This document shows positions 26,215-34,452 of a DNA stretch of 46,119 nucleotides, in pieces. The position numbers and the translations under genes were made by a program. The notes under the pieces were generated by a model. It was not told where the DNA came from. It saw only the letters and a list, made by a program, of their open reading frames with translations, and made no database searches. The DNA comes from SG8-41 sp964521405 (GTDB lineage: Bacteria > Pseudomonadota > Gammaproteobacteria > Burkholderiales > SG8-41). The stretch spans positions 1 to 46,119 of the forward strand of contig CAZFRR010000169.1 of the NCBI GenBank assembly GCA_964521405.1, written 5' to 3'. Numbering within the stretch: position 1 is the first letter of the stretch; each line of letters begins with the position of its first letter.

Positions 26215-26550
26215 CAAAAAAATCTCCGCTCGGGACAAAGTGGGCCGTCCCGGCGGAGCTAAAGAGGCCATGCAACTACCCGCTCAGCACAGATAATCGC
26301 TACTGCTTGGCCTCCGAGGAGGAAAGACGAAACCAGCTGCAATTCCGTGCGGGAGTCTCAGCTGAGCGACCCGCATGAGCGAGTTGAGAATAGTCCGCGG
26401 GGCTTACGGGAAACTTACAGGTTCGGCCGTATTGAGCAGATGTGAATTAATACCGCAGTAGCATCGGGTGAAGCCCGGGGAGCCTGAAGTCTGGGCTGCC
26501 GGAGGCTGAGATAGACTATCCGGGCAACCCCTGCCCATCGGCGGGCAGGA
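26215..26550. ncRNA. candidate structured RNA of unknown class
   Basis: This 336-bp stretch has no credible reading frame but several strong stems: CTCCGC-T-CGGGAC with GTCCCG-GCGGAG (26224-26258), GAGGCCA with TGGCCTC (26264-26270, 26308-26314), TGCGGG with CCCGCA (26348-26353, 26370-26375), and CCTGCCC with GGGCAGG (26530-26549). A possible long-range helix joins ATAGTC (26390) and GACTAT (26514). It does not show the conserved blocks of tmRNA, RNase P, SRP RNA or the common riboswitches that I know. Strand and boundaries are undetermined. It lies between divergent pbpG and the response-regulator gene. Confidence 0.35.
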
Positions 26551-26562
26551 AATACCGTCTGG

Positions 26563-26588
26563 TTACCGCTTACCGCTCACTGCTCGCC
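26563..26588 (+). repeat. 7-bp tandem repeat TTACCGC
   Basis: TTACCGC TTACCGC TCACTGC TCGCC, a degenerate heptamer array, lies just before the response-regulator start at 26599 where a ribosome-binding site would be expected. Confidence 0.7.
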
Positions 26589-26598
26589 ACTACACAGT

Positions 26599-27273
26599 AT
26601 GCGCATCCTGATTGCCGAAGACGACCCGGTACTGGCTGACGGACTGACGCGCTCGCTGCGTGCCTCCGACTACGCGGTGGATTGCGTCAGCAACGGTAGC
26701 GAAGCCGATCACGTGCTCGCGACCCAGAATTACGACCTGGTCATCCTCGACCTGGGGCTGCCCAAGCTGGATGGCTTCGAGATCCTGCGGCGGCTGCGCC
26801 GGCGCAGCTCGCGGGCGCCGGTGCTGGTGCTGACCGCCCGCGACACCCTCGATGACCGCGTCAAGGGGCTCGATCTCGGGGCCGACGACTATCTCACCAA
26901 GCCATTCGACCTGCCGGAACTCGAGGCGCGCGTGCGGGCGCTTATCCGTCGCGGGCAATCGGGCGGAAGCTCGCTGGTCACGCACGGCGCGCTCACGCTC
27001 GACACCGTCGGGCGGCGCGCTACGTTGAACGGCGAGCCGCTCGAGCTCTCGGCGCGGGAACTCGGGGTGCTGGAGGTGCTGATGCTGCGCAGCGGCCGGG
27101 TCGTGAACAAGGAGCAACTCACCGAGCAGCTCTACGGCTGGGACGAGGAAGTCGGCGCCAACGCGATCGAAGTCTACGTGCACCGCCTGCGTAAAAAACT
27201 CGAGCCGGTCGGCGTCACCATTCGCACCATCCGCGGCCTGGGCTACCTGCTTGAAAAACCACCGCATGGCTGA
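26599..27273 (+). CDS. OmpR-family response regulator, TctD/QseB-like
   Basis: This 224-residue protein has a receiver domain with acidic pocket Glu8-Asp9-Asp10 (AEDDP), phosphoacceptor Asp51 (VILDLGLP), Thr79 and Lys101 (YLTKPF). An OmpR-type winged helix follows from about 125 to 220, ending IRTIRGLGYLLE. It is coupled with the sensor kinase gene by an 8-nt overlap. In related bacteria TctD controls tricarboxylate transporters, which fits the many Bug genes in this window, but QseB-type regulators look similar. No conventional ribosome-binding site precedes ATG 26599; a heptamer repeat occupies that place. Confidence 0.9.
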   Translation: MRILIAEDDPVLADGLTRSLRASDYAVDCVSNGSEADHVLATQNYDLVILDLGLPKLDGFEILRRLRRRSSRAPVLVLTARDTLDDRVKGLDLGADDYLTKPFDLPELEARVRALIRRGQSGGSSLVTHGALTLDTVGRRATLNGEPLELSARELGVLEVLMLRSGRVVNKEQLTEQLYGWDEEVGANAIEVYVHRLRKKLEPVGVTIRTIRGLGYLLEKPPHG

Positions 27274-28693
27274 AATCGTAACGGCGCAGCGCGCGTTTCA
27301 TCGTGTCAGGGACTCCCAGACCAAGACCCTGCGCCGGCAGCTGCTCGTGTGGCTGGCGGCGCCGCTGGTCGCGCTGTGGTCGATCAGCGGGGTGGTGGAT
27401 TACGACATCGCCAAGCGCTTCGTGAACCTGGCCTACGATCGCGCGCTGCTTGAAGCGGCGCTCGACATCGGCCGCAACATCAAGCAGATCGACAACCAGA
27501 TCTACGTCGATCTGCCGGAGGTGGCGGTGCAGATGCTGGAGACCCGCGAGTCCGGCCGCCTGCATTTTCTCGTCACCGGGCCCGGCGGCGAGTACATCAG
27601 CGGCAGCCACGAGCTGCCGTCCCCGCCGGATGACAGCACCGACCGCGTTCGTTACTACGACGACGAGTTCAGCGGTCGCGAAATTCGCCTGGTTGCTCTC
27701 CGCCATCCGGTCAATCCGGGATCGGGACAGGGCGCTGTCCTGATCCGGGTCGGCGAGCGCCTCACCGAGCGCGCCGAGTCGGCGCGGCAGCTCCTCTTCC
27801 GCATCATGGTGCCGCAGGCGCTGCTGATCTTCGTTGCCGCGTTCCTCGTCTGGTACGCGGTGGGACGCGGATTGAGGCCGCTTGCCAGCCTGCAGCGAGA
27901 GTTGGCGGCCCGTTCGCACCGGGACCTCTCTCCGCTGCCGGAGCAGCAGGTGCCGGAAGAAGTGCGTCCGCTGATACACGCCATGAACGAGCTTCTGGGC
28001 CGCCTCAGCGAGGCGCTCGAATCGAGGCAGCGTTTCGTGGCGGATGCGGCCCACCAGCTGCGCACGCCGGTCGCCGGCATCAAGACCCAGACCGAGCTCG
28101 CGCTGCGGCAGGCGCGGACCGAGGACGTGCAGGCGACGCTCAAGCAGTTGCACACCGCGACGGAGCAGGCGAGCCGCCTCGTCAACCAGTTGCTCTCGCT
28201 GGCCCGCGCCGAGCCAGGCGCCGGGCGCGTCCAGCACTCGGAGCCGCTCGACCTGGTGGCGCTGGCCCGGGACACCGCCACCGAGTGGGTGCCGCAGGCG
28301 CTCGCCCGCAACATCGATCTCGGCTTCGACAGCCCGCTGCCCAATGCGCGCATCGAGGGCGATCGCTTCATGCTGCGGGAAATGCTCAACAACCTTCTCG
28401 ACAACGCGGTCCGCTACACCCAGCCGGGGGGACAGGTTACGGTGCGCGTCACGCTGGAGCCGCCCGGTGTGGTGTTGAGCGTGGAGGACAACGGCCCCGG
28501 CATCCCTGAAACGGAGCGGACGCGGGTGTTCGAGCGTTTCTACCGCGTCCTGGGCACCGGCGCGGAGGGTTGCGGGCTGGGGCTCGCCATCGTGCGCGAG
28601 ATTGCGCTCTCCCACGGGGGAGATGCCAGTCTCGCAAGCGGCGCCCACGACACCGGCACGCAAGTGCGGGTCGTCTTTCCCCGCGCAGCCTGA
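27266..28693 (+). CDS. sensor histidine kinase, TctE-like
   Basis: From ATG 27266 this is 475 residues. A membrane helix (about 25-45), a periplasmic 2CSK-N-type sensor domain (about 46-178) and a second helix (about 181-199) are followed by HAMP, a HisKA domain with His263 (ADAAHQLRTPVAG) and a HATPase domain with MLNNLLDNAVRYT, DNGPGIP and GCGLGLAIV. This is the TctE/QseC architecture. The ligand in TctE systems is a tricarboxylate, but here it is inferred. Its stop codon is 7 bp from that of the convergent ABC transporter gene. Confidence 0.9.
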   Translation: MAEIVTAQRAFHRVRDSQTKTLRRQLLVWLAAPLVALWSISGVVDYDIAKRFVNLAYDRALLEAALDIGRNIKQIDNQIYVDLPEVAVQMLETRESGRLHFLVTGPGGEYISGSHELPSPPDDSTDRVRYYDDEFSGREIRLVALRHPVNPGSGQGAVLIRVGERLTERAESARQLLFRIMVPQALLIFVAAFLVWYAVGRGLRPLASLQRELAARSHRDLSPLPEQQVPEEVRPLIHAMNELLGRLSEALESRQRFVADAAHQLRTPVAGIKTQTELALRQARTEDVQATLKQLHTATEQASRLVNQLLSLARAEPGAGRVQHSEPLDLVALARDTATEWVPQALARNIDLGFDSPLPNARIEGDRFMLREMLNNLLDNAVRYTQPGGQVTVRVTLEPPGVVLSVEDNGPGIPETERTRVFERFYRVLGTGAEGCGLGLAIVREIALSHGGDASLASGAHDTGTQVRVVFPRAA

Positions 28694-28700
28694 GCGGCCG

Positions 28701-30551
28701 TCAGCCGCCCGTCGTCACCGGTGAAGTTGCAGCCGCAGCCTTCTCGCGTTCCGCTTCTTCCTGCTGCTGCAGGGCCCACATTTGAGCGTAGGCGGCGCCG
28801 CGCTCGAGGAGCTCCCGGTGGGTGCCGCGCTCGATGATGCGGCCATGGTCCATGACCAGTATCTGGTCCGCATCCATCACGGTGGACAGGCGGTGGGCAA
28901 TGACGAGCGTGGTATGCCCCCGCGCGATGCGGTTCAGCTCGGCCTGGATCGACTGCTCCGACTTCGAGTCGAGCGCAGAGGTCGCTTCGTCGAAAATGAG
29001 GATGCGCGGATGCTTGAGGATGGCGCGGGCAATGGCCACGCGCTGTTTCTCGCCCCCGGAGAGCTTCAGGCCGCGCTCCCCCACCTTCGCTTCGTAGCCA
29101 TCCGGCAGGCTCTCGATGAAATCGTGGATGTGCGCCGCCTGCGCCGCGGCGATCACCTCCCCGTGCGCGGCATCGGGCCTGCCGTAGCGGATGTTGTAAT
29201 AGATCGTGTCGTTGAACAGCACCGTGTCCTGCGGCACGATGCCGATGGCGGCACGCAGGCTGGATTGGGTGACTTCCCGGATATCCGCGTCATTGATGCG
29301 GATCGCGCCCCCGTTCACGTCGTAGAAGCGGTAGAGCAGCCGCGCGAGCGTGGACTTGCCCGCGCCGCTCGAGCCCACCACCGCGACCTTGTGCCCCGTC
29401 GGCACGTCGAACGACACCTCGTGCAGGATCGGCCGCTTGGCATCGTAGCTGAAGCTGACGCGGTCGAAGCGGATCATCGCGCCGCCCGCCGGCAGCGGCG
29501 AAGCGCCCGGGCGGTCCTCGATCTCGCGGTTCTCGTCGAGCAGGCGGAACATGCGGTCCATGTCGATGCGCGCCTGCTTGATCTCGCGGTAGACCATGCC
29601 GAGAAAGTTAAGCGGGATGTAGAGCTGGATCAGCAGGCCGTTGATCAGCACCAGGTCGCCGAGCGTGAGCGCCCCGGCGACGACGCCGTCCGCCGCGAGC
29701 ATCATCAGCACGGTCACGGCAACGGCGATGATGCAGCTCTGCCCGACGTTGAGCAAGCCGAGCGAAGCCTCGCTCTTGACCGCGGCGGCCTCGTAGCGCC
29801 TCAGGTTCTCGTCGTAGCGCCGCGCCTCGTAATCCTCGTTGTTGAAATACTTGACCGTCTCGTAGTTGAGCAGGCTGTCGATGGCGCGCGTATTGGCGTG
29901 CGAGTCGAGCTCGTTGGCCTGGCGGCGGATGCCAATGCGCCACTCGGAGACGGCGAAGGTGAACGCGATGTAGCACGTCACGGCGAAGAACGTCACCGCC
30001 ACGAAGCGCCAGTCAAACTTGGCAAACAGCACCGCCGCGACCAGCGCGAACTCGAGGATCACCGGCACGATCGAGAACAGCATGTAGGAGAGCAGCGTGG
30101 AGACGCCGTTGGTGCCGCGCTCGATGTCGCGTGACACGCCCCCGGTCTGGCGCTCGAGGTGAAAGCGCAGCGACAGGCTGTGCAGGTGGCGGAACACCGA
30201 GAGCGCGAGGCGGCGGATGGCGCGCTGGGTCACCGGCACGAACACGATGTCGCGCAGCTCCGCGAACAGCGTCGTCGACAGCCGCAGCAGGCCGTAGGCG
30301 GCAAGCAGCGCGAACGGCGCCGCCACCGCGGCGCGCGCGGGGTCGAGGCCGTCCACGACCTCCTTCAGGATCAGCGGCACGCCCACGTTGGCGAACTTGG
30401 CGGTAATGAGGCAAACGACCGCGAAGGCGACGCGCCAGCGGTATTCCAACAGGTAGGGCAGCAGCATCGGCACCACCCGCCACTCACGGCGGCGCGGCGC
30501 ATCGGCGCCTTGCGTCAGGGCAGTCGGCAATGCTGGGTGGTGCAGGCTCAT
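28701..30551 (-). CDS. Atm1-type ABC exporter (fused permease/ATPase)
   Basis: The ATG at 30551 gives 616 residues. The frame runs 15 codons further upstream, but those are repeat-encoded (MNLEQRLALIPDS...). Six transmembrane helices occupy about 30-330. The ATPase follows with Walker A at about 393-401 (GSSGAGKST), signature LSGGEKQR at about 497-504 and Walker B ILIFDEATSALD. The segment NYETVKYFNNEDYE near 229-242 is the hallmark of the Atm1/HMT1 group, which exports glutathione-linked or Fe-S-related compounds. It is convergent with the kinase gene. Substrate unknown. Confidence 0.92.
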   Translation of the reverse strand: MSLHHPALPTALTQGADAPRRREWRVVPMLLPYLLEYRWRVAFAVVCLITAKFANVGVPLILKEVVDGLDPARAAVAAPFALLAAYGLLRLSTTLFAELRDIVFVPVTQRAIRRLALSVFRHLHSLSLRFHLERQTGGVSRDIERGTNGVSTLLSYMLFSIVPVILEFALVAAVLFAKFDWRFVAVTFFAVTCYIAFTFAVSEWRIGIRRQANELDSHANTRAIDSLLNYETVKYFNNEDYEARRYDENLRRYEAAAVKSEASLGLLNVGQSCIIAVAVTVLMMLAADGVVAGALTLGDLVLINGLLIQLYIPLNFLGMVYREIKQARIDMDRMFRLLDENREIEDRPGASPLPAGGAMIRFDRVSFSYDAKRPILHEVSFDVPTGHKVAVVGSSGAGKSTLARLLYRFYDVNGGAIRINDADIREVTQSSLRAAIGIVPQDTVLFNDTIYYNIRYGRPDAAHGEVIAAAQAAHIHDFIESLPDGYEAKVGERGLKLSGGEKQRVAIARAILKHPRILIFDEATSALDSKSEQSIQAELNRIARGHTTLVIAHRLSTVMDADQILVMDHGRIIERGTHRELLERGAAYAQMWALQQQEEAEREKAAAATSPVTTGG

Positions 30552-30588
30552 GCGCGGGGAATCAGGGATGAGGGCAAGGCGCTGTTCC

Positions 30589-30667
30589 AGGTTCAAGGTT
30601 CAAAGTTCAAGGTTGCAGCTCCGAGCCTCGCCATGCGACTTTGAACTTTGAACTCGGAACTTTGAAC
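30589..30667. repeat. 7-bp tandem repeats GGTTCAA in inverted arrangement
   Basis: AGGTTCAAGGTTCAAAGTTC with further units (30589-30614) and the reverse array ending TTTGAACTTTGAAC...GAAC (30638-30667) form a hairpin with a 23-bp loop just upstream of the ABC exporter start. Confidence 0.85.
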
Positions 30668-30675
30668 AATAATTT

Positions 30676-30702
30676 CGTCACCGGTCACGAGTCACTGGTT
30701 AC
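30676..30702 (+). repeat. 7-bp degenerate repeat GGTCACG
   Basis: CGTCACC GGTCACG AGTCACT GGTTACG: four units of 7 bp. Confidence 0.65.
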
Positions 30703-30739
30703 GCTTCATCGGAACAGGATCGTAACATGGCTGATGAAG

Positions 30740-30888
30740 CGTGACATGATGGGCCGTGACGTGGTGCATCGTGACATGCTGGTGCGTGACAGGGTGAGCA
30801 CGTCAAGACAGTCTGTTTCAACAATCGCCTTACCGCGTCACGCGTTTCCACGTCACGCTTGATCATGTCACGCCCCACCGCGTCACGT
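30740..30888. repeat. 15-bp-phased inverted array of GTGAC and GTCAC
   Basis: CGTGAC begins at 30740, 30755, 30770 and 30785, exactly 15 bp apart. After about 50 bp, GTCAC begins at 30837, 30852, 30867 and 30882, again exactly 15 bp apart. The two blocks are inverted copies of the same pattern. The array lies between the clsB stop codon (30894) and the heptamer repeats before the ABC exporter gene. No gene is present in 30552-30893. Confidence 0.85.
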
Positions 30889-30893
30889 CTTCT

Positions 30894-32060
30894 CTAAGTA
30901 AACTCCTCCGCCCTGCCATAAGCAAACAAGCCGGTCAGCAAGCGCGCGAGACCGTAGCTCACCCAGGTGGCCGTGCGCAGCGTGTAGGGTTGCTCCTTCC
31001 AGTTCTCGCGCTTCAACTGCGTCGCGCCCACTGCCATCGCCTTCAACAGGCTCGACCGCAGTTCGCCGGCGAAGCCGTCGTCCTGGATCACCACGTTCGC
31101 CTCGCGCGCGAGCAGCAGGCTGAAGGGGTCGATGTTGGAGGAGCCCACCGTCGCCCAGTGGCGGTCGATCACGGCGACTTTGGCGTGCAGGAAGCTCTTG
31201 TGATACTCGTGGATCTCGATGCCGGCGTCGAGAAACGAGCCGTAGAGCGCGCGCGAGGCGTAGTGGAGCAGCACATACTCCACCCGCCCCTGCAGCAGCA
31301 GCGCGACGCGCACGCCGCGCGCGGCGGCGGCCGTCAGCGCGCGCCGGAAGCTCTGGCCCGGGAAGAAATAGGAATTGGCGATGAGGATTTCGCTGCGGGC
31401 GCTCCCGATCGCCGCGAGGTACGCCTCCTCGATGTCGCGGCGGTGACGAAAATTGTCGCGCGCGACGAAGGCCGCGCGCTGCTCGCCGCGGGGAACGGTG
31501 AAGGGCCCCAGTTCGCGCAACTGCGGCCAGCCTTTCCTCAACTGGCTCGCCGTGACCAGCGCCCACAGCCGCTTCACCACCGGATGGATCCTCGTCACCA
31601 GCGGGCCCTCGATGCGCACCGCGTAATCGTAGCGTGGCGGTATCTTGCCGGGCGCGTTCATGTCGTCTATGACGTTGATACCGCCGACAAATGCAACGTG
31701 CGCGTCCACCACGGCGATCTTGCGGTGCAAGCGCCGCAGCCGCGCCCGCTTGAGGGTCCACGGCGAGATTTGCGGCCGGTAGACGAGGAATCGCACGCCG
31801 GCCGTCTTCAACTCCGCGATCAGCTCCGGATCGAGGTCCTTCGAGCCAAAACCGTCCACCATGACATAGGCCGCAACACCGCGCCGGGCCGCGCGCATGA
31901 GAGCATCGGCGACGGCACGGCCAGTCACATCATTCTCGAAGATATAGGTTTCGAGATGGATTTCGCGGCGGGCCGAATTGAATTCCGCCATCAGCGCGGG
32001 AAAATACTGCGTGCCGCTCTCGAGCAGCGTGATGCGGTTGCCATCGATGAATTCCGTCAT
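30894..32060 (-). CDS. clsB: cardiolipin synthase ClsB (phospholipase D family)
   Basis: From ATG 32060 this is 388 residues, without membrane anchor. Two phospholipase-D motifs are visible: His112-x-Lys114...Asp119 (LHRKIAVVD) followed by GGIN, and His292-x-Lys294...Asp299 (LHAKVAVID) followed by VGSSNID. Length and lack of N-terminal helices match ClsB rather than ClsA. It joins phosphatidylglycerol molecules into cardiolipin. Its start overlaps the stop codon of the nuclease-fold gene (ATGA at 32057-32060), the same pairing as E. coli ybhP-clsB. The frame is open upstream but there it is antisense-free overlap with that gene only. Confidence 0.93.
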   Translation of the reverse strand: MTEFIDGNRITLLESGTQYFPALMAEFNSARREIHLETYIFENDVTGRAVADALMRAARRGVAAYVMVDGFGSKDLDPELIAELKTAGVRFLVYRPQISPWTLKRARLRRLHRKIAVVDAHVAFVGGINVIDDMNAPGKIPPRYDYAVRIEGPLVTRIHPVVKRLWALVTASQLRKGWPQLRELGPFTVPRGEQRAAFVARDNFRHRRDIEEAYLAAIGSARSEILIANSYFFPGQSFRRALTAAAARGVRVALLLQGRVEYVLLHYASRALYGSFLDAGIEIHEYHKSFLHAKVAVIDRHWATVGSSNIDPFSLLLAREANVVIQDDGFAGELRSSLLKAMAVGATQLKRENWKEQPYTLRTATWVSYGLARLLTGLFAYGRAEEFT

Positions 32061-32821
32061 AGCGGCAGCAGCGTCGCGGTGAGGGCTGCGTGGTCGGAAA
32101 CATGCGCCCACGCGCGGCCGTGGTGGACGCGGGCGGTTGGCACCTTGAAGCCGCGCACGTAAATGCGGTCGAGCGACATCACCGGCAGCGCCGCCGGAAA
32201 GGTGCGCGCGGGCCGGCCGCGCACCAGCTCGAACACCTCGTAGAGATTTAACGGCTGCGCCAGCTCCCGGGTCGCGCGATGGCGCCAGTCGTTGAAATCG
32301 CCGGCTACGACCAGCGGCGCATCCGGCGGCACCAGCCGCTCGATCCTCTGGCGCAGCTTCTCCAGCTGGCGGCTGCGCTCGTGATCCCGCAGGCCGAGAT
32401 GCACGCACACGCAATGCAGGGGCTCGGGCCAGCCGGGGACGCGGATCTCGCAATGCAGCAGCCCGCGGCTCTCGAAGCGATGGGCGGACACGTCCTCGTT
32501 GTCCCAGCTCACGATCGGAAATCGCGACAGCAGCGCGTTGCCGTGATGGCCGGCGTCGTAGACCGAATTCCTGCCATAGGCACAATCGTTCCAGACCTTG
32601 TCGGCAAGGAACTCGTACTGGGGAGCGGCCGGCCAGTTCGTGTAGCGCCGGGCATGGTGCTCGTGATGGCCGTGCACTTCCTGCAGGAACACGATGTCGG
32701 CATCGAGCGCACGCAGCTTCTCGCGCAGGTCGTGTATCGTCAGCCGCCGGTTGAGGAGCGGCGTGACGGACAGTCCCTTGTGGATGTTGTAGGTCGCTAC
32801 CCGCAGCTCGCGCATCGTCAT
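32057..32821 (-). CDS. endonuclease/exonuclease/phosphatase-fold protein (YbhP-like)
   Basis: These 254 residues start at ATG 32821 (a second ATG lies two codons on). The EEP fold shows LRVATYNIHKG at 5-15, the metal Glu in FLQEVHG near 45-51, VCVHLGL near 138, the GDFNDW motif near 170-175 and the terminal SDHAAL near 240-245. Such enzymes cut phosphoesters, including DNA or phospholipid headgroups. Coupled translation with clsB suggests a membrane-lipid or stress role, as for YbhP, whose substrate is not known. A heptamer array lies directly upstream. Confidence 0.88.
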   Translation of the reverse strand: MTMRELRVATYNIHKGLSVTPLLNRRLTIHDLREKLRALDADIVFLQEVHGHHEHHARRYTNWPAAPQYEFLADKVWNDCAYGRNSVYDAGHHGNALLSRFPIVSWDNEDVSAHRFESRGLLHCEIRVPGWPEPLHCVCVHLGLRDHERSRQLEKLRQRIERLVPPDAPLVVAGDFNDWRHRATRELAQPLNLYEVFELVRGRPARTFPAALPVMSLDRIYVRGFKVPTARVHHGRAWAHVSDHAALTATLLPL

Positions 32822-32828
32822 GAATACA

Positions 32829-32860
32829 GTGAGTCGTGAATCGTGATTCGTGAATCGTGC
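32829..32860 (+). repeat. 7-bp tandem repeat CGTGAAT
   Basis: GTGAGTCGTGAATCGTGATT with further CGTGAAT units lies immediately upstream of the EEP gene start. Confidence 0.8.
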
Positions 32861-32925
32861 CCCGTAGCCGATCCGCCGCTCCCACGACGGGAAAGGGAGA
32901 AATGATCCATAAGCCTACTCACCCA

Positions 32926-34452
32926 TTATGGCTTCTTGAGCGTGAAATAGCGCTCAAGAAGCCATGGGTCGTCGAAGTGGCGCCGCCCGACGAAGGCCGT
33001 GGCATGCCGCCCCCACTGCCGCATCGCGCCGGGCTCGGGCACGCCCATCGGCCAGAACAACCAGCGTTCGCCGCGCTCGGTGCCCGGCACGATGCCGTCC
33101 GGGCGAAAGAGGCTGCGGCGGCCGCCACCCGGGAGCGGCAACGAGCGCAGGCTGTCGTCTTCCTCAAAACGATATTCCGCGGCGCCGTGCGCCGTGCCGT
33201 CCCGCACGGTGACCCGCTGCAGATAATGCGTGCCCGATTCGAGCCGCAATTCCACGCGTGCGCCCGGTCCGATGCGCGCGAGCGTCTGCGGAACGAACAC
33301 GGTTTCATCCAGTGTATCGGGTTGTGCTTTCAGAACAGCCCGCGCGGTCGGGAAAAACAGGTGATAGCAGCCGCACGGGTGGATCGCATCGTAAACCCAT
33401 GGCGCGCCGTCCGGCGCGAGCGTGACGCGCCACAACAGGCCGTCGAGATGCCCGCCCAGGATGTCCCATCCGGCGCCCTTCGGGCGCTCGGGAAACCACA
33501 GCCAGTAATTGAGTTGCAGCAGCGCCTGCCCCTGATAGCGCGCGTAAGAAGTCCGGCGATAGACCACCGGTATTTGCGAGACGATATGCGGCATGGCGTC
33601 CTCGCGCCACCCGAGTTCACCGGGCCGGTCCGCATCGCCCGCCGTATCCACGACGAACACGGGAGCGAACATCCTGAATAGGGCTTCGAGATCCGCGCCG
33701 CGCAGATCGGGAATACCCAGCGCGTTGGCCGGAGCGCGCCCCGGAAGCGCGGCGATCTCCGTGGCGGAAAGACGGCCTAGCGGCGGGACGTAGGTTTTCA
33801 ACTCACCCGACACCGGCACTGCGGAAAGCGGCTGCGTGAACGAATCGCGCACTTCCGCCTGCCATTTGCGCACCCCGCTTGCGAAAGGGATGCGCGTGAG
33901 CCAGTACAGCCCCGCCACCCGCTGCCCTGCCGAGTAATCGTCCGGCACGACGGCTGCGGCCCTGAGGAGAGAGCGCCGTTCCGGGTCGGCGTAATCAGCA
34001 GCCGCGAGTCGAGCGGTGCAATCCGCCAGTGCCGGCGCGACCCAGGCTCGCTCACGCGCGATGTCCCACAATGCGTGACCGAGCGCTTCGGCCTCGCGCG
34101 CGGGCAGGTTGGCGATCTCGAGGGAGCGGGCCTGGCTGCCCAATGCAACCATGCGGTTCATCCACTCTGCAAACTGCGCGTCGCTCAGGTTCTCGCCGGC
34201 GTAGCTCGCCAGGAAACGGTCGACACGCAAGTACGGAAACCCTTCGACGCGCGCCGCCATACCGTCCCCGACGCCCGCGCTGGCCACCGCCCGGTCCACG
34301 CGCCGGAACACTTCCCGGCATTCCGCCTCCGGCCCGGCAATGTCATCCTGGCGCGGCGCACTGGCACAGCCTGCGAACAACGACAGCAACAGTAATGCGG
34401 ACAATCCGGTGAAACGCACGAATCCAGTCGCCGCATGCCGTTTTGTATTCAT
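32926..34452 (-). CDS. lipoprotein of unknown function
   Basis: This 508-residue protein starts MNTKRHAATGFVRFTGL. A lipobox LFAG-Cys lies at about residues 25-29, so it is probably lipid-anchored, with Ala-Pro following the Cys. The rest is soluble and rich in Trp, Tyr and Arg (QLNYWLWFPERPKG, YDAIHPCGCYHLFFP). I do not recognise a catalytic motif. Its start overlaps the stop codon of the SRPBCC gene (ATGA at 34449-34452), so the two are coupled. The last ten codons lie in a 15-bp perfect hairpin (32928-32965). Confidence 0.75.
   Translation of the reverse strand: MNTKRHAATGFVRFTGLSALLLLSLFAGCASAPRQDDIAGPEAECREVFRRVDRAVASAGVGDGMAARVEGFPYLRVDRFLASYAGENLSDAQFAEWMNRMVALGSQARSLEIANLPAREAEALGHALWDIARERAWVAPALADCTARLAAADYADPERRSLLRAAAVVPDDYSAGQRVAGLYWLTRIPFASGVRKWQAEVRDSFTQPLSAVPVSGELKTYVPPLGRLSATEIAALPGRAPANALGIPDLRGADLEALFRMFAPVFVVDTAGDADRPGELGWREDAMPHIVSQIPVVYRRTSYARYQGQALLQLNYWLWFPERPKGAGWDILGGHLDGLLWRVTLAPDGAPWVYDAIHPCGCYHLFFPTARAVLKAQPDTLDETVFVPQTLARIGPGARVELRLESGTHYLQRVTVRDGTAHGAAEYRFEEDDSLRSLPLPGGGRRSLFRPDGIVPGTERGERWLFWPMGVPEPGAMRQWGRHATAFVGRRHFDDPWLLERYFTLKKP
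32928..32965 (-). terminator. hairpin inside the end of the lipoprotein gene
   Basis: Arms 32928-32942 and 32951-32965 (ATGGCTTCTTGAGCG and its complement) pair perfectly over 15 bp with an 8-nt loop. The minus-strand transcript would form it across codons for WLLER...LKKP and close to the stop codon. No U-tract follows, so termination is possible but not typical. Confidence 0.5.

Noticed and set aside
26215..26550. tmRNA, RNase P RNA or 6S RNA as identity of the structured stretch
   Set aside because: A short ACTACCCGCTCAGCA segment recalls a tmRNA tag region, but there is no in-frame tag with stop codon, no tRNA-like T-loop or CCA end, and no conserved RNase P or 6S blocks on either strand.
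30894..32885. A 663-residue fusion upstream of ClsB
   Set aside because: The extra N-terminal part is an out-of-frame reading of the EEP gene, low in complexity and rich in Arg/Pro. The conserved ClsB start is ATG 32060, coupled by ATGA.
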